Positions 43,323 through 54,747 are shown, counted from the stretch's first letter. The stretch: 64,000 nt of DNA from Aeromonas hydrophila subsp. hydrophila ATCC 7966 (GCF_000014805.1 NC_008570.1:1555001-1619000), one strand, 5' to 3'. Translations and numbers: made by a program. The notes: generated from the sequence alone by a model not told the origin.

Positions 43323-44054
43323 TTACCCCGGTTGCCCCGTCATGGTCGCCAGCGCCAGCGCAAAGGGGGCCTCACTGCGGATCTGCATCGGCTCGCCGCT
43401 GACCGGATGGACAAAATCGAGTTCACTGGCGTGCAGCATCAGCCGCGGCGCCCGCTCGCAGCCGGGCGGCAGCAGGCCGCCATAGAGATCGCAGCCGAGA
43501 ATGGGGTGGCCCAATTGCTGGCTGTGGATGCGCAGCTGGTGAGTACGGCCGGTCTCCGGCACCAGTCGCACCGAGGTCAGCGGCACTGTCTGTCCCTGAA
43601 TTTGCTGCGCCAGCCGCTCAATCACTTGATAGCGGGAGCGGGCGGGTTTGCCGTTGACGGCGCAGATGCTCATCAGCGGAAACAGCGCCGGATCCTTGGC
43701 GATGGGGGCATCGATCACCCCTTCGTCTTTGGCCAGGTGACCGCACAGCAGGGCGCTGTAGGCCTTGCTTACCGCCCGCTGGCTGAACTGGCGGCAGAGC
43801 AGGGCGTTGATGGCCTTGTTCCTGGCCACCAGCATGATGCCTGAGGTACCAAAGTCGAGGCGATGGACCAGGGCGCAGCCGGGGTAAGCCTGCACCAGCC
43901 GATGGTGCACCGAGTCGAGGTTCTGCGGGTTCTTGCCCGACAGGCTCAGCAGGCCGCTCGGCTTGTTGATGAGCAGCAGATGTTCATCCTCGAACAGGAT
44001 CTCGATGGTGGCCGCACAGGGCGGGGCGATGAAGGTGTCGATGATGACGGACAT
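43323..44054 (-). CDS. RluA family pseudouridine synthase
   Basis: This 243-residue enzyme isomerises uridine to pseudouridine in RNA. The catalytic aspartate lies in HRLDFGTSGIML (about residues 64-75), with the family motifs NKPSGLLSLSG near the start and GRTHQLRIHSQQLGHPILGC. It lacks an S4 domain, so it is RluA-type. It resembles E. coli RluA in length and layout; the target (23S or tRNA) cannot be told. The ATG at 44054 was chosen over an upstream Met at 44087. Confidence 0.85.
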   Translation of the reverse strand: MSVIIDTFIAPPCAATIEILFEDEHLLLINKPSGLLSLSGKNPQNLDSVHHRLVQAYPGCALVHRLDFGTSGIMLVARNKAINALLCRQFSQRAVSKAYSALLCGHLAKDEGVIDAPIAKDPALFPLMSICAVNGKPARSRYQVIERLAQQIQGQTVPLTSVRLVPETGRTHQLRIHSQQLGHPILGCDLYGGLLPPGCERAPRLMLHASELDFVHPVSGEPMQIRSEAPFALALATMTGQPG

Positions 44055-44238
44055 GGGGCGCACGGTTAGAAAAGGGAGGGGGATCATACCCGAACCGGCG
44101 AAGCGCGGCGAACTGACTTGAGTGCCGGCGGCAAGTGATTGATCTGTTTGGCCAAGGCGTTTTGTGACTCCCTCCAGAGTTAATCCTGCCGCTGCTTGCT
44201 AAAGTATGGCTCCCTGTCATGTTGTAAGGAGTCCGTCC

Positions 44239-45174
44239 ATGGCGCTGCCCGTTATTCTCGATTGCGATCCCGGCCACGATGATGCCATCGCCCTCATCCT
44301 GGCGCTGGCCAGCCCCGAACTCAAGGTGCTGGCGGTCACCACCAGCGCCGGCAACCAGACGCCGGACAAGACCCTCAACAATGCCCTGCGCATCCTCACC
44401 CTGCTGGGGCGTGACGACATTCCGGTGGCGGCGGGGGCTCCCAAGCCGCTGGCCCGGGAGCTGATCATTGCCGACAACGTCCACGGCGAATCGGGTCTTG
44501 ATGGCCCCAAACTGCCGGATCCGGGCTTTGCCCCCGTGGCCATGACCGCCCTTGAGCTGATGGCCAAGTGCCTGCGCGAGAGCCCTCAGCCCGTGACCCT
44601 GGTGCCGACCGGCCCGCTCACCAACATCGCCCTGCTGCTGGCGGCCCACCCCGAGCTCAAATCCAAGATCGCCCGCATCGTGCTGATGGGCGGCGCAGCG
44701 GGAGCAGGCAACTGGACCCCTGCGGCGGAATTCAATATTTATGTGGACCCGGAAGCGGCCGATATGGTGTTCAAGTCGGGGCTCCCCATCACCATGTGCG
44801 GGCTGGACGTGACCCATGAGGCGCAGGTGATGGACGAGGATATCGAACGGGTACGCGCCATCACCAATCCGGTGGCCCAGTGCGTGGCCGGGCTGCTCGA
44901 CTTTTTCATGATCTACCACCGGGATCCCAAGTGGGGATTTGCTGGCGCGCCGTTGCACGACCCCTGTACCATTGCCTGGTTGCTGGCCCCCGCACTGTTT
45001 CACGGGGTCGAGTGCCGGGTCGATATCGAGACCGGCGGCACCCATACTAGCGGCATGACGGTGGTGGATCGTTACGGTCTGACCGGCAAAGCGGCCAATG
45101 CTCTGGTGTTGCTGGGGTTGGATCGGGCCGGTTTTATCGATCTGCTGGTCACGCGGCTGCGGGCCTTTGACTGA
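44239..45174 (+). CDS. rihA: Pyrimidine-specific ribonucleoside hydrolase RihA
   Basis: This 311-residue protein has the same length as E. coli RihA and is highly similar along it. The N-terminal Ca-binding signature [11 protein letters not shown] (residues 8-18), [21 protein letters not shown]-type core and [17 protein letters not shown] are intact, with the C-terminal [10 protein letters not shown]. It hydrolyses cytidine and uridine to base and ribose. The ATG at 44239 follows AAGGAG. It is upstream of a lipoprotein gene on the same strand. Confidence 0.95.
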   Translation: MALPVILDCDPGHDDAIALILALASPELKVLAVTTSAGNQTPDKTLNNALRILTLLGRDDIPVAAGAPKPLARELIIADNVHGESGLDGPKLPDPGFAPVAMTALELMAKCLRESPQPVTLVPTGPLTNIALLLAAHPELKSKIARIVLMGGAAGAGNWTPAAEFNIYVDPEAADMVFKSGLPITMCGLDVTHEAQVMDEDIERVRAITNPVAQCVAGLLDFFMIYHRDPKWGFAGAPLHDPCTIAWLLAPALFHGVECRVDIETGGTHTSGMTVVDRYGLTGKAANALVLLGLDRAGFIDLLVTRLRAFD

Positions 45175-45208
45175 ACGCAGTTCCACTCTTGCAAGAAGGG
45201 GCGAAGCG

Positions 45209-45679
45209 ATGTGGAAGACAGGGCTGGCACTGCTGGCCGGGTTGCAACTGACGGGGTGTGCCACGCCGTTCGAATCGATGTGGCAGGGGCTGGCGACCTG
45301 CGAGCTGGACGATCTCTATCTCGACAGCGAGACCGGCCAGCCGGTGCACCCGCAGCTCAAACACTTCACCCCCTACAAGGTGACGGACGGCTTTGCCTGG
45401 TACAAGACCCGCCAGGATCTGCACGGTCTGCCCATCAGCGGCTTTCTCATCCCCTCGTCCACCTTCGAGGTGCATGCCCTGTTTGTGGATACCCCCATCG
45501 CCAATGCGCGGCGTCTGACCCACAACGCCTATGGCAGCGAGTTTTCTGACGAGCAGAAGCACGACGCCGGGCTGGCACCCCTGCTGCTGCGCGACCCCAA
45601 CAACCCCAAGCGCTCCATTATCGACTGCACCAAGGGGGAGACCCAGGATCCGTTGCCGGAGGAGCCGTTCCCCGAATGA
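45209..45679 (+). CDS. Lipoprotein of unknown function
   Basis: The product has 156 residues. The signal ends with lipobox LTGC (C17). The mature part is short with a CTKGE cysteine near the end and shows no domain I can name; a FEVHALFVDTPI strand suggests a compact beta-rich fold. The gene is 34 bp downstream of rihA on the same strand with AAGGGG upstream, so it may be cotranscribed, though a functional link is not evident. Confidence 0.7.
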   Translation: MWKTGLALLAGLQLTGCATPFESMWQGLATCELDDLYLDSETGQPVHPQLKHFTPYKVTDGFAWYKTRQDLHGLPISGFLIPSSTFEVHALFVDTPIANARRLTHNAYGSEFSDEQKHDAGLAPLLLRDPNNPKRSIIDCTKGETQDPLPEEPFPE

Positions 45680-45720
45680 GGGTTCTGTCGGCCGGGCCAC
45701 TGCCAGGCTGACAAGATACA

Positions 45721-45755
45721 AGAAGGGCCAGCCTTGTCGGCTGGCCCTTCTTTAT
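45721..45755. terminator. Terminator of rihA-lipoprotein unit
   Basis: AGAAGGGCCAGCC and GGCTGGCCCTTCT arms with a short loop, followed by TTATTT. Confidence 0.88.
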
Positions 45756-45815
45756 TTGGCGGATTGGCTCCTGTTTCAGGCTGGCTTGCTCAGCCTGCCC
45801 CAGTCACAGACGACC

Positions 45816-46112
45816 TCAGGGGTAACCCAGCGTCTCCTTGATGGCCGGCAATTGCGCCTCGATCCAGGCGGGATTGATGGGCCCCCAGTCACTGATGCGA
45901 TAGTGCCCCTGCAGATGACGAGCCCCCTCGGTCTGCTCGAAGCCGCAGCTGATGTCCAGCTCGGCCAGGGCGCTGAGCGTATCCTGCGCGGTGCGGCGCG
46001 GCATGCCGGTCGCCTCCATGATGGCCGGCACCGTATCCGTGCCCTGGCTGATGAGCCAGGCCACGTAGAGCCGGCGATAGAAGCTGGTGCGCGTCTTGCT
46101 TGGCTCACTCAT
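45816..46112 (-). CDS. Small winged-helix-type DNA-binding protein (putative)
   Basis: The product has 98 residues. The segment TVPAIMEATGMPRRTAQDTLSALAEL (about 27-52, seen as VPAIMEATGMPRRTAQDTL) looks like a helix-turn-helix with recognition helix. The rest includes GHYRISDWGPINP. It may be a small regulator. The ATG at 46112 follows AACGGAC. It lies 28 bp downstream of the DUF1523-like gene on the same strand. No target is evident. Confidence 0.65.
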   Translation of the reverse strand: MSEPSKTRTSFYRRLYVAWLISQGTDTVPAIMEATGMPRRTAQDTLSALAELDISCGFEQTEGARHLQGHYRISDWGPINPAWIEAQLPAIKETLGYP

Positions 46113-46140
46113 TGTCCGTTCCTCCGGCCAGCGGCGTCGC

Positions 46141-46671
46141 TCATATCTCGTCCTCGAGGCGATCGAAGTAGCGCCAGGTGGCGATGGCAGCCTTGCCCAT
46201 CACCAGAGCCCAGATGCCGAACCAGAACCAGCGGAAGAAGCTCCAGGTGGAGGCGTCGGGCTCGGTGCTCTCAATCTTGGTGACGTTGGGGAACATGGAG
46301 AACATGTTGATGCGCCAGCCGTAGGAGGTAATGATGGCCAGCCGTTTTTCGAACTCCATCGACTTGGCCTTGGCCTGCACGTCGGCGGCGTTGAACTTGA
46401 AGTAGAAGGGCCAGCCCCACTCGGTGTCTTCGTTGCGGAACACGCGGATCTTCTCGCCGGGCCGCTCGGTGTAGATGTAGTAGACGTCGGTGGTGGGACC
46501 GTCGGCCGGGTTCTTCTGGCTGATGGGGCCATCCTTGTCGGTGCGTTTCACCTCGACCCCGGTGATGGTGGCGATGGTGTGCTCCGGCAGATAGAAATCG
46601 AGCCAGATGGCGGAGACGAGGGCGATGAGCCCGAGGCCGATGAAGGCCGGTTTCTTGAAGGACAGCTTCAT
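46141..46671 (-). CDS. Membrane protein, DUF1523-like
   Basis: The product has 176 residues with a membrane segment near the N-terminus (AFIGLGLIALVSAIWLDFYL) and another near the C-terminus (FFRWFWFGIWALVMGKA). The middle has VYYIYTERPGEKIRVFRNEDTEWGWPFYFKFN, a pattern I associate with DUF1523 proteins; that assignment is tentative. The ATG at 46671 was chosen over 46716 because the first membrane segment starts close to it. Function unknown. Confidence 0.65.
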   Translation of the reverse strand: MKLSFKKPAFIGLGLIALVSAIWLDFYLPEHTIATITGVEVKRTDKDGPISQKNPADGPTTDVYYIYTERPGEKIRVFRNEDTEWGWPFYFKFNAADVQAKAKSMEFEKRLAIITSYGWRINMFSMFPNVTKIESTEPDASTWSFFRWFWFGIWALVMGKAAIATWRYFDRLEDEI

Positions 46672-46801
46672 GATGATCTCGCATGAGGGGGAGTGACGTG
46701 CCTCTACCATACCCACATTTGGTGAGGTAGCCCAGCCCCTAATGAAGCCATTTTATAAAAAAGAGCGTTTAAAACAACAACAAGCCGTCAGCTTCAATAA
46801 C

Positions 46802-46828
46802 AGCAAGGCCCCGGATCCGGGGCCTTGG
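46802..46828 (-). terminator. Probable terminator of the chemoreceptor gene
   Basis: AAGGCCCCGG and CCGGGGCCTT perfect arms (46805-46826) just after the chemoreceptor stop. The following T-run is weak. Confidence 0.55.
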
Positions 46829-46849
46829 TCTGCGCTCACGAGGGCGTGG

Positions 46850-48472
46850 TTACAGCTGGAACTGGGCCAGTTGCTTGCGCTGCTGCTCGGCGAGCTGTGA
46901 CAGTTCGTGACTGGCGGCGGCACTCTGGCTGATGCCGGCCGCGTTCTGATTGACGATCTCGTGGATGTTGGTGATGTTGCGGTTGATATCGGCGGTGACG
47001 CAGGATTGCTCCTCGGCGGCGGTGGCCACCTGGGCGTTGGCGCCGTTGATCTGGTTGACTGCTTCGGTGATGCCACCCAGCAGCGCCTGTACTTCGCCGG
47101 AGAGTTGCTGGTTGTGGGCCAGGATGGCGAGGGTCTCCTGCACGCCGCTGTTGGCCGACTGGGACTGGCTCTGCAACTGCTCGATGATGGCCTGGATCTC
47201 CTTGGTGGAGTCCTGGGTGCGGGCCGCCAGCATGCGCACCTCGTCGGCCACCACCGCAAAGCCGCGGCCGGTTTCGCCGGCGCGGGCGGCCTCGATGGCG
47301 GCGTTGAGGGCCAGCAGGTTGGTCTGCTCCGAAATCCCCTGAATAACCTCGATCACCTTGCCGATCTGCTCGGACTGGGACTTGAGCTGGGCCACCTGCG
47401 CGGCGGCGCTCTCGAGGCTGCCCGCCATGCGGCTGTTGGCCTGGATGCTCTCGGCAAACAGCGTCAGCCCCTGCTCGACCCTGTCGTTGGCATCGCGCGC
47501 CAGCTCATCGGCCAGAGCGGCGTTGTGGTTGACGTTGTCGGCGGTGCTGGCCAGCTCGGTGACAGCGGAGGCGACCTGCTCGGTTTCGCTGCGCTGCTGC
47601 TGGGCGTTGGCTTCGGACTGGGTCATCACGGCGGCGAGCTCGGTGGCGGCGGAGGCCACGTTGCCGCTGATGCCGGTCAGGGTCTGGATGGTGTTGCCAA
47701 CCTGGGTCAGGGTCTGGTTGATGTCGGTCGCCAGCTGGCTCAGCTCGTTGTCGCCGTCGGCGGCGGCGCGCACGTTGAAGCGGCCCTCGGCCACGGCGCG
47801 CATCACCTGCTGCAGTTGGCCGATGGGGCGCACTATCCGGCCGGAGAGCCACCAGCCGCCGAACAGGGCGGCCAGCAGGGCAGCCCCCATCAGCAGCAGG
47901 GTGCGCAGCAGGGTGGCGTGGTAGTGGGCCTGCTCCTGGGCGATCTCATCCTGGATCAGCTGGTTGATGTGGGCGGACATGGCATCGATCTGCTTGATGA
48001 GATCTTCCCCCAGCTCGCGAAAGCGCAGGCGGGCCTGCTCGTAGGCGGCGGGATCGCCGCTGCCCTGGTGCTTGGCGGCCAGCAGCGGCAGCATGTTGTT
48101 GCGGGTGTGGCCAAGGTAGGCCTGCAGGGCGGCCGCCACCCGGCTGTTGTCCTGCTCGGCGCCGGTGATGACCAGCCTGGCCAGGATGGAGACGATCTCC
48201 TGCTCGGCGGCGGTCAGGTCGCCGGGCAGCGTGGCAAAGCGTTCGGGGTCGTAGAGGCCATAGATGGCGGTGGTGCGCAGCCGGTAGGTGGCGTGGATCA
48301 GGGTGGCGATGTCGTCCTTGTGACGGGTCACGCTGACGGTGGTGTCGTTCATGTCGCCGATGGCGCTGTCGATGTCCTGCTTGCCGATCCCGATCATCAG
48401 GATCATCAGCAGGCTGGCGAGCAGGAGAGGAATGAGTACTTGCAGACGGATAGAGAGATTATTCAATGACAT
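46850..48472 (-). CDS. Methyl-accepting chemotaxis protein
   Basis: This 540-residue transmembrane chemoreceptor has TM1 at about residues 10-30, a periplasmic helical-bundle sensor (about 31-190), TM2 at about 190-210 ([18 protein letters not shown]), a HAMP domain ([24 protein letters not shown]...) and a cytoplasmic signalling domain with the hairpin tip [32 protein letters not shown]. The ligand is unknown; the sensor looks like a four-helix bundle. It starts at [10 protein letters not shown]; no CheR-binding pentapeptide is visible at the C-terminus. Confidence 0.93.
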   Translation of the reverse strand: MSLNNLSIRLQVLIPLLLASLLMILMIGIGKQDIDSAIGDMNDTTVSVTRHKDDIATLIHATYRLRTTAIYGLYDPERFATLPGDLTAAEQEIVSILARLVITGAEQDNSRVAAALQAYLGHTRNNMLPLLAAKHQGSGDPAAYEQARLRFRELGEDLIKQIDAMSAHINQLIQDEIAQEQAHYHATLLRTLLLMGAALLAALFGGWWLSGRIVRPIGQLQQVMRAVAEGRFNVRAAADGDNELSQLATDINQTLTQVGNTIQTLTGISGNVASAATELAAVMTQSEANAQQQRSETEQVASAVTELASTADNVNHNAALADELARDANDRVEQGLTLFAESIQANSRMAGSLESAAAQVAQLKSQSEQIGKVIEVIQGISEQTNLLALNAAIEAARAGETGRGFAVVADEVRMLAARTQDSTKEIQAIIEQLQSQSQSANSGVQETLAILAHNQQLSGEVQALLGGITEAVNQINGANAQVATAAEEQSCVTADINRNITNIHEIVNQNAAGISQSAAASHELSQLAEQQRKQLAQFQL

Positions 48473-48636
48473 GAAAGATCCTGACCCAGAAGAGGAACAA
48501 GGCGGCATCTTACACAGGCGCGACAAACCTTGTCACAGGTTTTTATGGCTGAAATCATGCTGAACGAAAAGGTTTTTTCTTGTGTTAAATGAATGTGATA
48601 GGCAAGATCGTCGGTCTGTTACCATGGAGGTGTAGT

Positions 48637-49269
48637 GTGTCCGACTGGATCGATCCCGCCATTCTGGCGCTGTTTATTCCCACGTTCTTTTTTGTCTCCG
48701 TGACCCCCGGCATGTGCATGACCCTGGCGATGACCCTCGGCATGAGCCTGGGGGTGCGCCGTACCCTGCACATGATGTGGGGCGAGCTCATCGGGGTCGG
48801 CCTGGTGTCGGTGCTGTCAGTGATCGGGGTGGCGGCCGTCATGCTCAACTACCCGGCGCTGTTTGCCGCCTTCAAATACGTGGGCGGCGCCTATCTCATC
48901 TGGCTCGGCATCCAGATGTGGCAGGCCAAAGGCAAGCTGGCGATCCCGGCGGATCTGTCGGCGGCCCAGGAGACCCGTCCCCTGGCGCTGGCCATGCAGG
49001 GTTTCGTCACCGCCATCGCCAACCCCAAGGGGTGGGCTTTCATGGTCTCCCTGCTGCCCCCTTTCATCAACGCGGCCAAGCCGATGGCTCCGCAGATCAG
49101 CGCCCTGGTGGCCCTGATCCTGGTCATCGAGTTCTCCTGCCTGCTGCTCTATGCCAGCGGTGGCCGCACCTTGCGCCACTTCCTCGCCAAGAGTGGCAAT
49201 GTCACCCTGATGAACCGGATCGCCGGCTCCCTGATGTTTGGCGTCGGGGTTTGGCTGGCGCTGGGTTGA
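48637..49269 (+). CDS. LysE/RhtB family amino acid exporter
   Basis: The product has 210 residues and about six membrane segments. The family signature FFFVSVTPGMCMTLAMTLGMSLG is at residues 15-37, seen in part as VTPGMCMTLAMTLG. The GTG at 48637 is chosen because GGAGG lies six bases upstream; longer frames lack a ribosome site. Members export homoserine, threonine, lysine or other metabolites; the substrate here is unknown. The gene is divergent from the chemoreceptor and is followed by a hairpin terminator. Confidence 0.88.
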   Translation: MSDWIDPAILALFIPTFFFVSVTPGMCMTLAMTLGMSLGVRRTLHMMWGELIGVGLVSVLSVIGVAAVMLNYPALFAAFKYVGGAYLIWLGIQMWQAKGKLAIPADLSAAQETRPLALAMQGFVTAIANPKGWAFMVSLLPPFINAAKPMAPQISALVALILVIEFSCLLLYASGGRTLRHFLAKSGNVTLMNRIAGSLMFGVGVWLALG

Positions 49270-49296
49270 TTCGTTTGTCAGTCGACTTGAACCTGC

Positions 49297-49326
49297 CGAA
49301 AAGCCCCGCCCTGCGGGGCTTTTTCG
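49297..49326 (+). terminator. Terminator of the LysE-type gene
   Basis: AAAAGCCCC-GCCCTGC-GGGGCTTTTT. Confidence 0.9.
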
Positions 49327-49417
49327 TGATGCCTGCGGCTACAAGGAGCGACCATGGATGCGGTCGCCGGGACGGGATGGGGGAGGCTGGCCACATTTGC
49401 TTACATTTATCCGGTTT

Positions 49418-49429
49418 GCAAACGGTTGC
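49418..49429. promoter_or_regulatory. PurR-like site upstream of the DUF1460 gene
   Basis: GCAAACGGTTGC matches the PurR core GCAAACGTTTGC in all but one position. It lies about 90 bp upstream of the DUF1460 gene. Another LacI-family regulator is possible. Confidence 0.35.
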
Positions 49430-49518
49430 AACATCGTCAGTCTCGAATGGCATTCGCTTGCAGCCCCAAGAGGGTACGAGCGGTCCGTTTTTAACATTCT
49501 GAGCAAGGAGAATTAAGG

Positions 49519-50307
49519 ATGATGAGGCTAACCAGCGTTGCATTGCTGCTGTTTGCCGGCGCGGCGGTCGCCGGCAAAGAGAGGAACCTCGATTTTTACA
49601 ACATCGAGGAGCCGCAGCTTATCGAGTTGTTTGCCCGGCAGCAGGGCTCGCCGGGTCAGTCGATCAGGGATTTCTCCGGGCTCTTTCTGGGCAATCCCTA
49701 CGTCGCCAACCGGTTGGTCGGCTCGAGCGATACCCAGGAGCAGCTGGTGGTGGATTTTGGCGGGCTCGATTGCTTCACCTATCTGGATTACGTCGAGTCA
49801 CTGCGTCGCGCAACGAGTGTGCATCACTTCATCGAGAACCTGATGCACACTCGTTACGTGAACGGCGAGGTCAACTACCTGACCAGAAAGCACTTCTTTT
49901 CTGACTGGGTGCATGGTGACAACCGGGTGCGTGACGTGACCCATCTGGTGGGCGGGGCCGTGGTGACCACGGCCAAGCAGCTCAACCAGAAGGCGGACGG
50001 CGGCCACTACATTCCTGGGCTGGGGGTGACGGCGCGGGACATCACCTACATTCCCTCCGCCAGCATCGACGAGAACACCCTGAGCCTGCTGGAAGAGGGC
50101 GATTACATCGGCATCTATACCGATCTTGCCGGGCTCGACGTGACCCACACCGGCATCTTCATCCGTGGCGAGAACGGCCCCGTGCTGCGCAATGCCTCCT
50201 CCCTCTCGAGCAACATGCAGGTGGTGGACTCCCCCTTCCTGGAGTACGTGCAGAACAAGCCGGGGATCCTGGTCTACCGGGCCGAGGCCGAGAGGGGGAG
50301 CTCCTAG
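49519..50307 (+). CDS. Exported DUF1460 (NlpC/P60-like) protein
   Basis: The product has 262 residues with a signal peptide (MMRLTSVALLLFAGAAVA). The DUF1460 features are FGGLDCFTYLDYVESL (probable nucleophile Cys near residue 78), THTGIFIR (His, near 212), and VLRNASSLSSNMQVVDSPFLEYV. In other bacteria this family includes amidase-like cysteine enzymes of the cell wall. It is probably periplasmic or outer-membrane-associated and acts on peptidoglycan fragments, but no substrate is known here. It has a GAGCAAGGAG ribosome site and its own terminator. Confidence 0.82.
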   Translation: MMRLTSVALLLFAGAAVAGKERNLDFYNIEEPQLIELFARQQGSPGQSIRDFSGLFLGNPYVANRLVGSSDTQEQLVVDFGGLDCFTYLDYVESLRRATSVHHFIENLMHTRYVNGEVNYLTRKHFFSDWVHGDNRVRDVTHLVGGAVVTTAKQLNQKADGGHYIPGLGVTARDITYIPSASIDENTLSLLEEGDYIGIYTDLAGLDVTHTGIFIRGENGPVLRNASSLSSNMQVVDSPFLEYVQNKPGILVYRAEAERGSS

Positions 50308-50362
50308 GGCAGGTGTGGCTATGGTCGGCACGGGTGCGCCTGGTGCCTGATAGCCTCATAAA

Positions 50363-50395
50363 GAAAAGCCCCGGGGTAATGCCCGGGGCTTTTTC
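50363..50395. terminator. Bidirectional terminator
   Basis: AAAAGCCCCGGG-GTAAT-GCCCGGGGCTTTTT between the DUF1460 gene and the antiporter gene, which converge. Confidence 0.88.
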
Positions 50396-50428
50396 GTTGG
50401 CGGCGCATCCCTTCAATGGGTCAATGGG

Positions 50429-51637
50429 TCACTGGGGCTTGAAGCGGGCTACCCAGGGGTTGGCGGTCAGGCCATGCAGGATGACGCTCAGGATGATGGT
50501 GCAGAGCACGGTGGCGATGATGGGGCGCTGGCCGAGGAGGGCCGGCTCGTGCTGCAGCACCATCACCGCAAAGACGATGCTGGCCAGCCCCCGCGGGCCG
50601 AACCAGCCGATGAAGAGCTTGAGCTCTGGCTTGAGGCCGGTGCCGAGCAGACTCAGCCAGACCGGCAGCATGCGCAGCAGGGTGAGGCTGGCGGCGGCAT
50701 AAAGCCAGTATTGCCAGTGCAGCAGCGCCGTCAGCATGGGCATCAGGGTGGCGCCGAACACCATCCAGATCACCACCGAGAGCAGATCACCGTACCCCTC
50801 GCAGCTGTCCATATAGGCGTGCTTGTGCTCCCCCAGTTTGCGGCCGATTAGCAGTCCGCCCACGAAGGCGGCGATGAAGCCGCTGCCGCCCAGGGTCTGG
50901 GCCAGCGCGAAGCAGAGCAGGGCCAGCCCGGGCATGGTGAGCTGGCGCCAGAGCGGCAGCTGCCAGCCGTTGAGGTAGGAGGTCTTGAGCAGGCGCAGGG
51001 TGAGGCTGGTCAGCCCCCAGGCTACCAGTAGGCCGATGCCGATCTCCTCCAGCAGCAAGGTGAGAGCCAGCAGGCCGGTGCCGCTGTGTTGCTCGGTGGG
51101 GGCGATGAGGGCGAGCAGCAGGAGCAGCACGGGTACGCAGATGCCGTCGTTGAGGCCGCTCTCCTGATTGAGCCCCTCCCGGATGGGGGCGGGCACCGCC
51201 GGGTTGCTCACCACCGCCTTGCCGAGTGCCGCATCGGTGGGGGCGAGTATGGTGGAGAGGATCGCCATCTCCAGCAGCGGCAAGTCGGGGAAGAGCCAGT
51301 GACCGAACAGGGCGCCGGCCGCCAGGGTGAGCGGCAGCCCGATCAGCAGCAGCCGGATGGGCAGGGCGCGGTTGGCCAGCAGCACCTGCCAGTTGGTGTT
51401 GGCCGCGTCGCTGAACAGCACGATGACCAGGGTCAGCTCTGCCAACAGCTTGATGCCGTCGCTGTCGATGGAGAGGGAGAGCAGCTCGATGCCGCCCGGC
51501 CCAAGCAGCCAGCCCATCAGCAGAAACAGCAGGGGGCCGTTGACGAGGCGGGATTCAAAGCGCCCGGCGATCAGGCTGTAGACCAGCAGAAAGGCGGCGA
51601 TCACCGCCAGGTTCTGGTAAATCAGGGACGCATCCAT
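50429..51637 (-). CDS. CPA1-type cation:proton antiporter
   Basis: This 402-residue integral membrane protein has about eleven hydrophobic segments. The ion-binding region shows the motif APTDAALGKAV (about residue 130) and the ESGLNDGICVPVLLLL segment (about 158-173), features of the NhaP/CPA1 family. The C-terminal hydrophobic segments include FIGWFGPRGLASIVFAV. It exchanges Na+ or K+ for protons at the inner membrane; the ion is unknown. It has no cytoplasmic TrkA-like tail, unlike the gene at 52818-54545. Confidence 0.85.
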   Translation of the reverse strand: MDASLIYQNLAVIAAFLLVYSLIAGRFESRLVNGPLLFLLMGWLLGPGGIELLSLSIDSDGIKLLAELTLVIVLFSDAANTNWQVLLANRALPIRLLLIGLPLTLAAGALFGHWLFPDLPLLEMAILSTILAPTDAALGKAVVSNPAVPAPIREGLNQESGLNDGICVPVLLLLLALIAPTEQHSGTGLLALTLLLEEIGIGLLVAWGLTSLTLRLLKTSYLNGWQLPLWRQLTMPGLALLCFALAQTLGGSGFIAAFVGGLLIGRKLGEHKHAYMDSCEGYGDLLSVVIWMVFGATLMPMLTALLHWQYWLYAAASLTLLRMLPVWLSLLGTGLKPELKLFIGWFGPRGLASIVFAVMVLQHEPALLGQRPIIATVLCTIILSVILHGLTANPWVARFKPQ

Positions 51638-51671
51638 GCAGCCTCCTGTGGCAGGGTCTCTGTGGTGGGGG

Positions 51672-52775
51672 TCAGTCGGTCAGGCAGTCCGGGTCGAACA
51701 CGTATTCGCCATCCAGCCAGCGCAGGATCTCGCCGACGCAGGATTGGTCGCGAAACGGCAGGTAGCGGGCCTTGAGATGGGCCACCTGCTCAGGGGTCAG
51801 CTGGGCCAGCCCTATGTCCTGAAACAGCGGCAGATCGGCCTGGATCATGGCGGAGATCTGCGGGCCGCAGGTGGCATTGAGGGAGGCGTGCAGCGCCTTG
51901 TCCGGATCGTACTGCTTGCCGAGCTTGTAGCTCATCGGCAGGGTGGCCAGTGGCAGCACCGACAGCGCCGCCTGCTTCATGGGGTTGACCGCGTGGCCCG
52001 AGGTCAGCTCGGCGAGTTCCGTCGGGCGGTTCTCGAAAGCGCGCAGGTGCAGGAAGCTGCTGGCCTTGCTGCCATCGTTGACCGGGTAGTTGTCCCACAG
52101 GAACGGCTTGCGATGCAGCCACTCGGCCACCTGCTTGAGGTGGGCCGCCGGATAGTCGCTGGAGCAGACTTTGGGGCCGGTCCAGAAGATCTCGAAGCGC
52201 TTGTCCAGCCCCTGCCCCAGATCCTGCAAATAGTGGGGCGGCATGGCGCTGAACACCTTCTCCAGCACGGGGTCCGTGCTGTAGTAGCTGGGGCAGAACA
52301 GCAGCCGGCCGGCGCGGGTGTGGGCCGCGATGTCGTGGGCGATGGTGAGCTGCCAGTGGGCGAGATCCGGGGTATCCCCCTTCATGTCGTCAAACAGCAC
52401 GGCCAGGATGTCGGGTTTGAGCTCCTCCTCGATGAGCCGCACCTTTTCCAGCAGGGCCGGCCGCTGGCGGGCATAGTCGTGGTGTGCGCCCATGGGGCTC
52501 AGGCCCACCCCGAAGGCGAGGCCGTTGTCGCGGCACTGGCGGGCGAGCTGGCGCAGCGCCTCGAGCTGGGCGGCAGGCCAGGGCTTGGCCCAGTGCTTGC
52601 GCAGGTAGCCATCTTCCTTGGGGGCATAGAGATAGAAGCCGTAACCGTGGCGGGGCAGCCACTGGGCGTAGCGGGCGCGGGCTTCCCAGCTCCAGCCCTT
52701 GCCAAAGAAGCCCTCGATCACCCCCAGCTGGGGCGAAGGGGGTTGCAAGCCGGACAACAGGGTTTGGTAAGGCAT
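51672..52775 (-). CDS. GH84-like beta-N-acetylglucosaminidase
   Basis: The product has 367 residues. A GH84 core can be seen: LGVIEGFFGKGWSWEAR (residues 17-33), YLYAPKEDGYLR, and the catalytic aspartate pair D129/D130 in VLFDDMKGD, followed by FLWDNYPVNDG (about residue 222), which normally contacts the sugar. The family removes O-GlcNAc or cleaves hyaluronan in eukaryotes and some bacteria. It has no signal peptide, so it is probably cytoplasmic. The start at 52775 (MPYQTLLSG) follows AAGGGAGTTACCT. It sits between two antiporter genes. The substrate in this organism is unknown. Confidence 0.82.
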   Translation of the reverse strand: MPYQTLLSGLQPPSPQLGVIEGFFGKGWSWEARARYAQWLPRHGYGFYLYAPKEDGYLRKHWAKPWPAAQLEALRQLARQCRDNGLAFGVGLSPMGAHHDYARQRPALLEKVRLIEEELKPDILAVLFDDMKGDTPDLAHWQLTIAHDIAAHTRAGRLLFCPSYYSTDPVLEKVFSAMPPHYLQDLGQGLDKRFEIFWTGPKVCSSDYPAAHLKQVAEWLHRKPFLWDNYPVNDGSKASSFLHLRAFENRPTELAELTSGHAVNPMKQAALSVLPLATLPMSYKLGKQYDPDKALHASLNATCGPQISAMIQADLPLFQDIGLAQLTPEQVAHLKARYLPFRDQSCVGEILRWLDGEYVFDPDCLTD

Positions 52776-52817
52776 AGGTAACTCCCTTCTCGCAGAGGAC
52801 GAGGCAGACAACGACGA

Positions 52818-54545
<1,728 letters not shown>

Positions 54546-54747
54546 TGGCGAACTCCTTCTGTCAAAATGCAAATCAGGCACATTATATGCAGTTTGTTGG
54601 GCTCGGTGTGGCTTAATTGTGCATTTATTTGCAGTTTTTTACATTTTCGGTGTCATTGCTGCGAAGGGTTCTGGCCATCAAAAGGGGGTCGCCGGCGTCG
54701 CCAGCGCGATGAGCAACGTGACTGTGTTCACAAAGTGGGCAGATAGC

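Noticed and set aside
46907..48469. A 520-codon plus-strand frame antisense to the chemoreceptor gene
   Set aside because: Gly/Leu/Asp-rich antisense artefact; the minus strand encodes a complete chemoreceptor.
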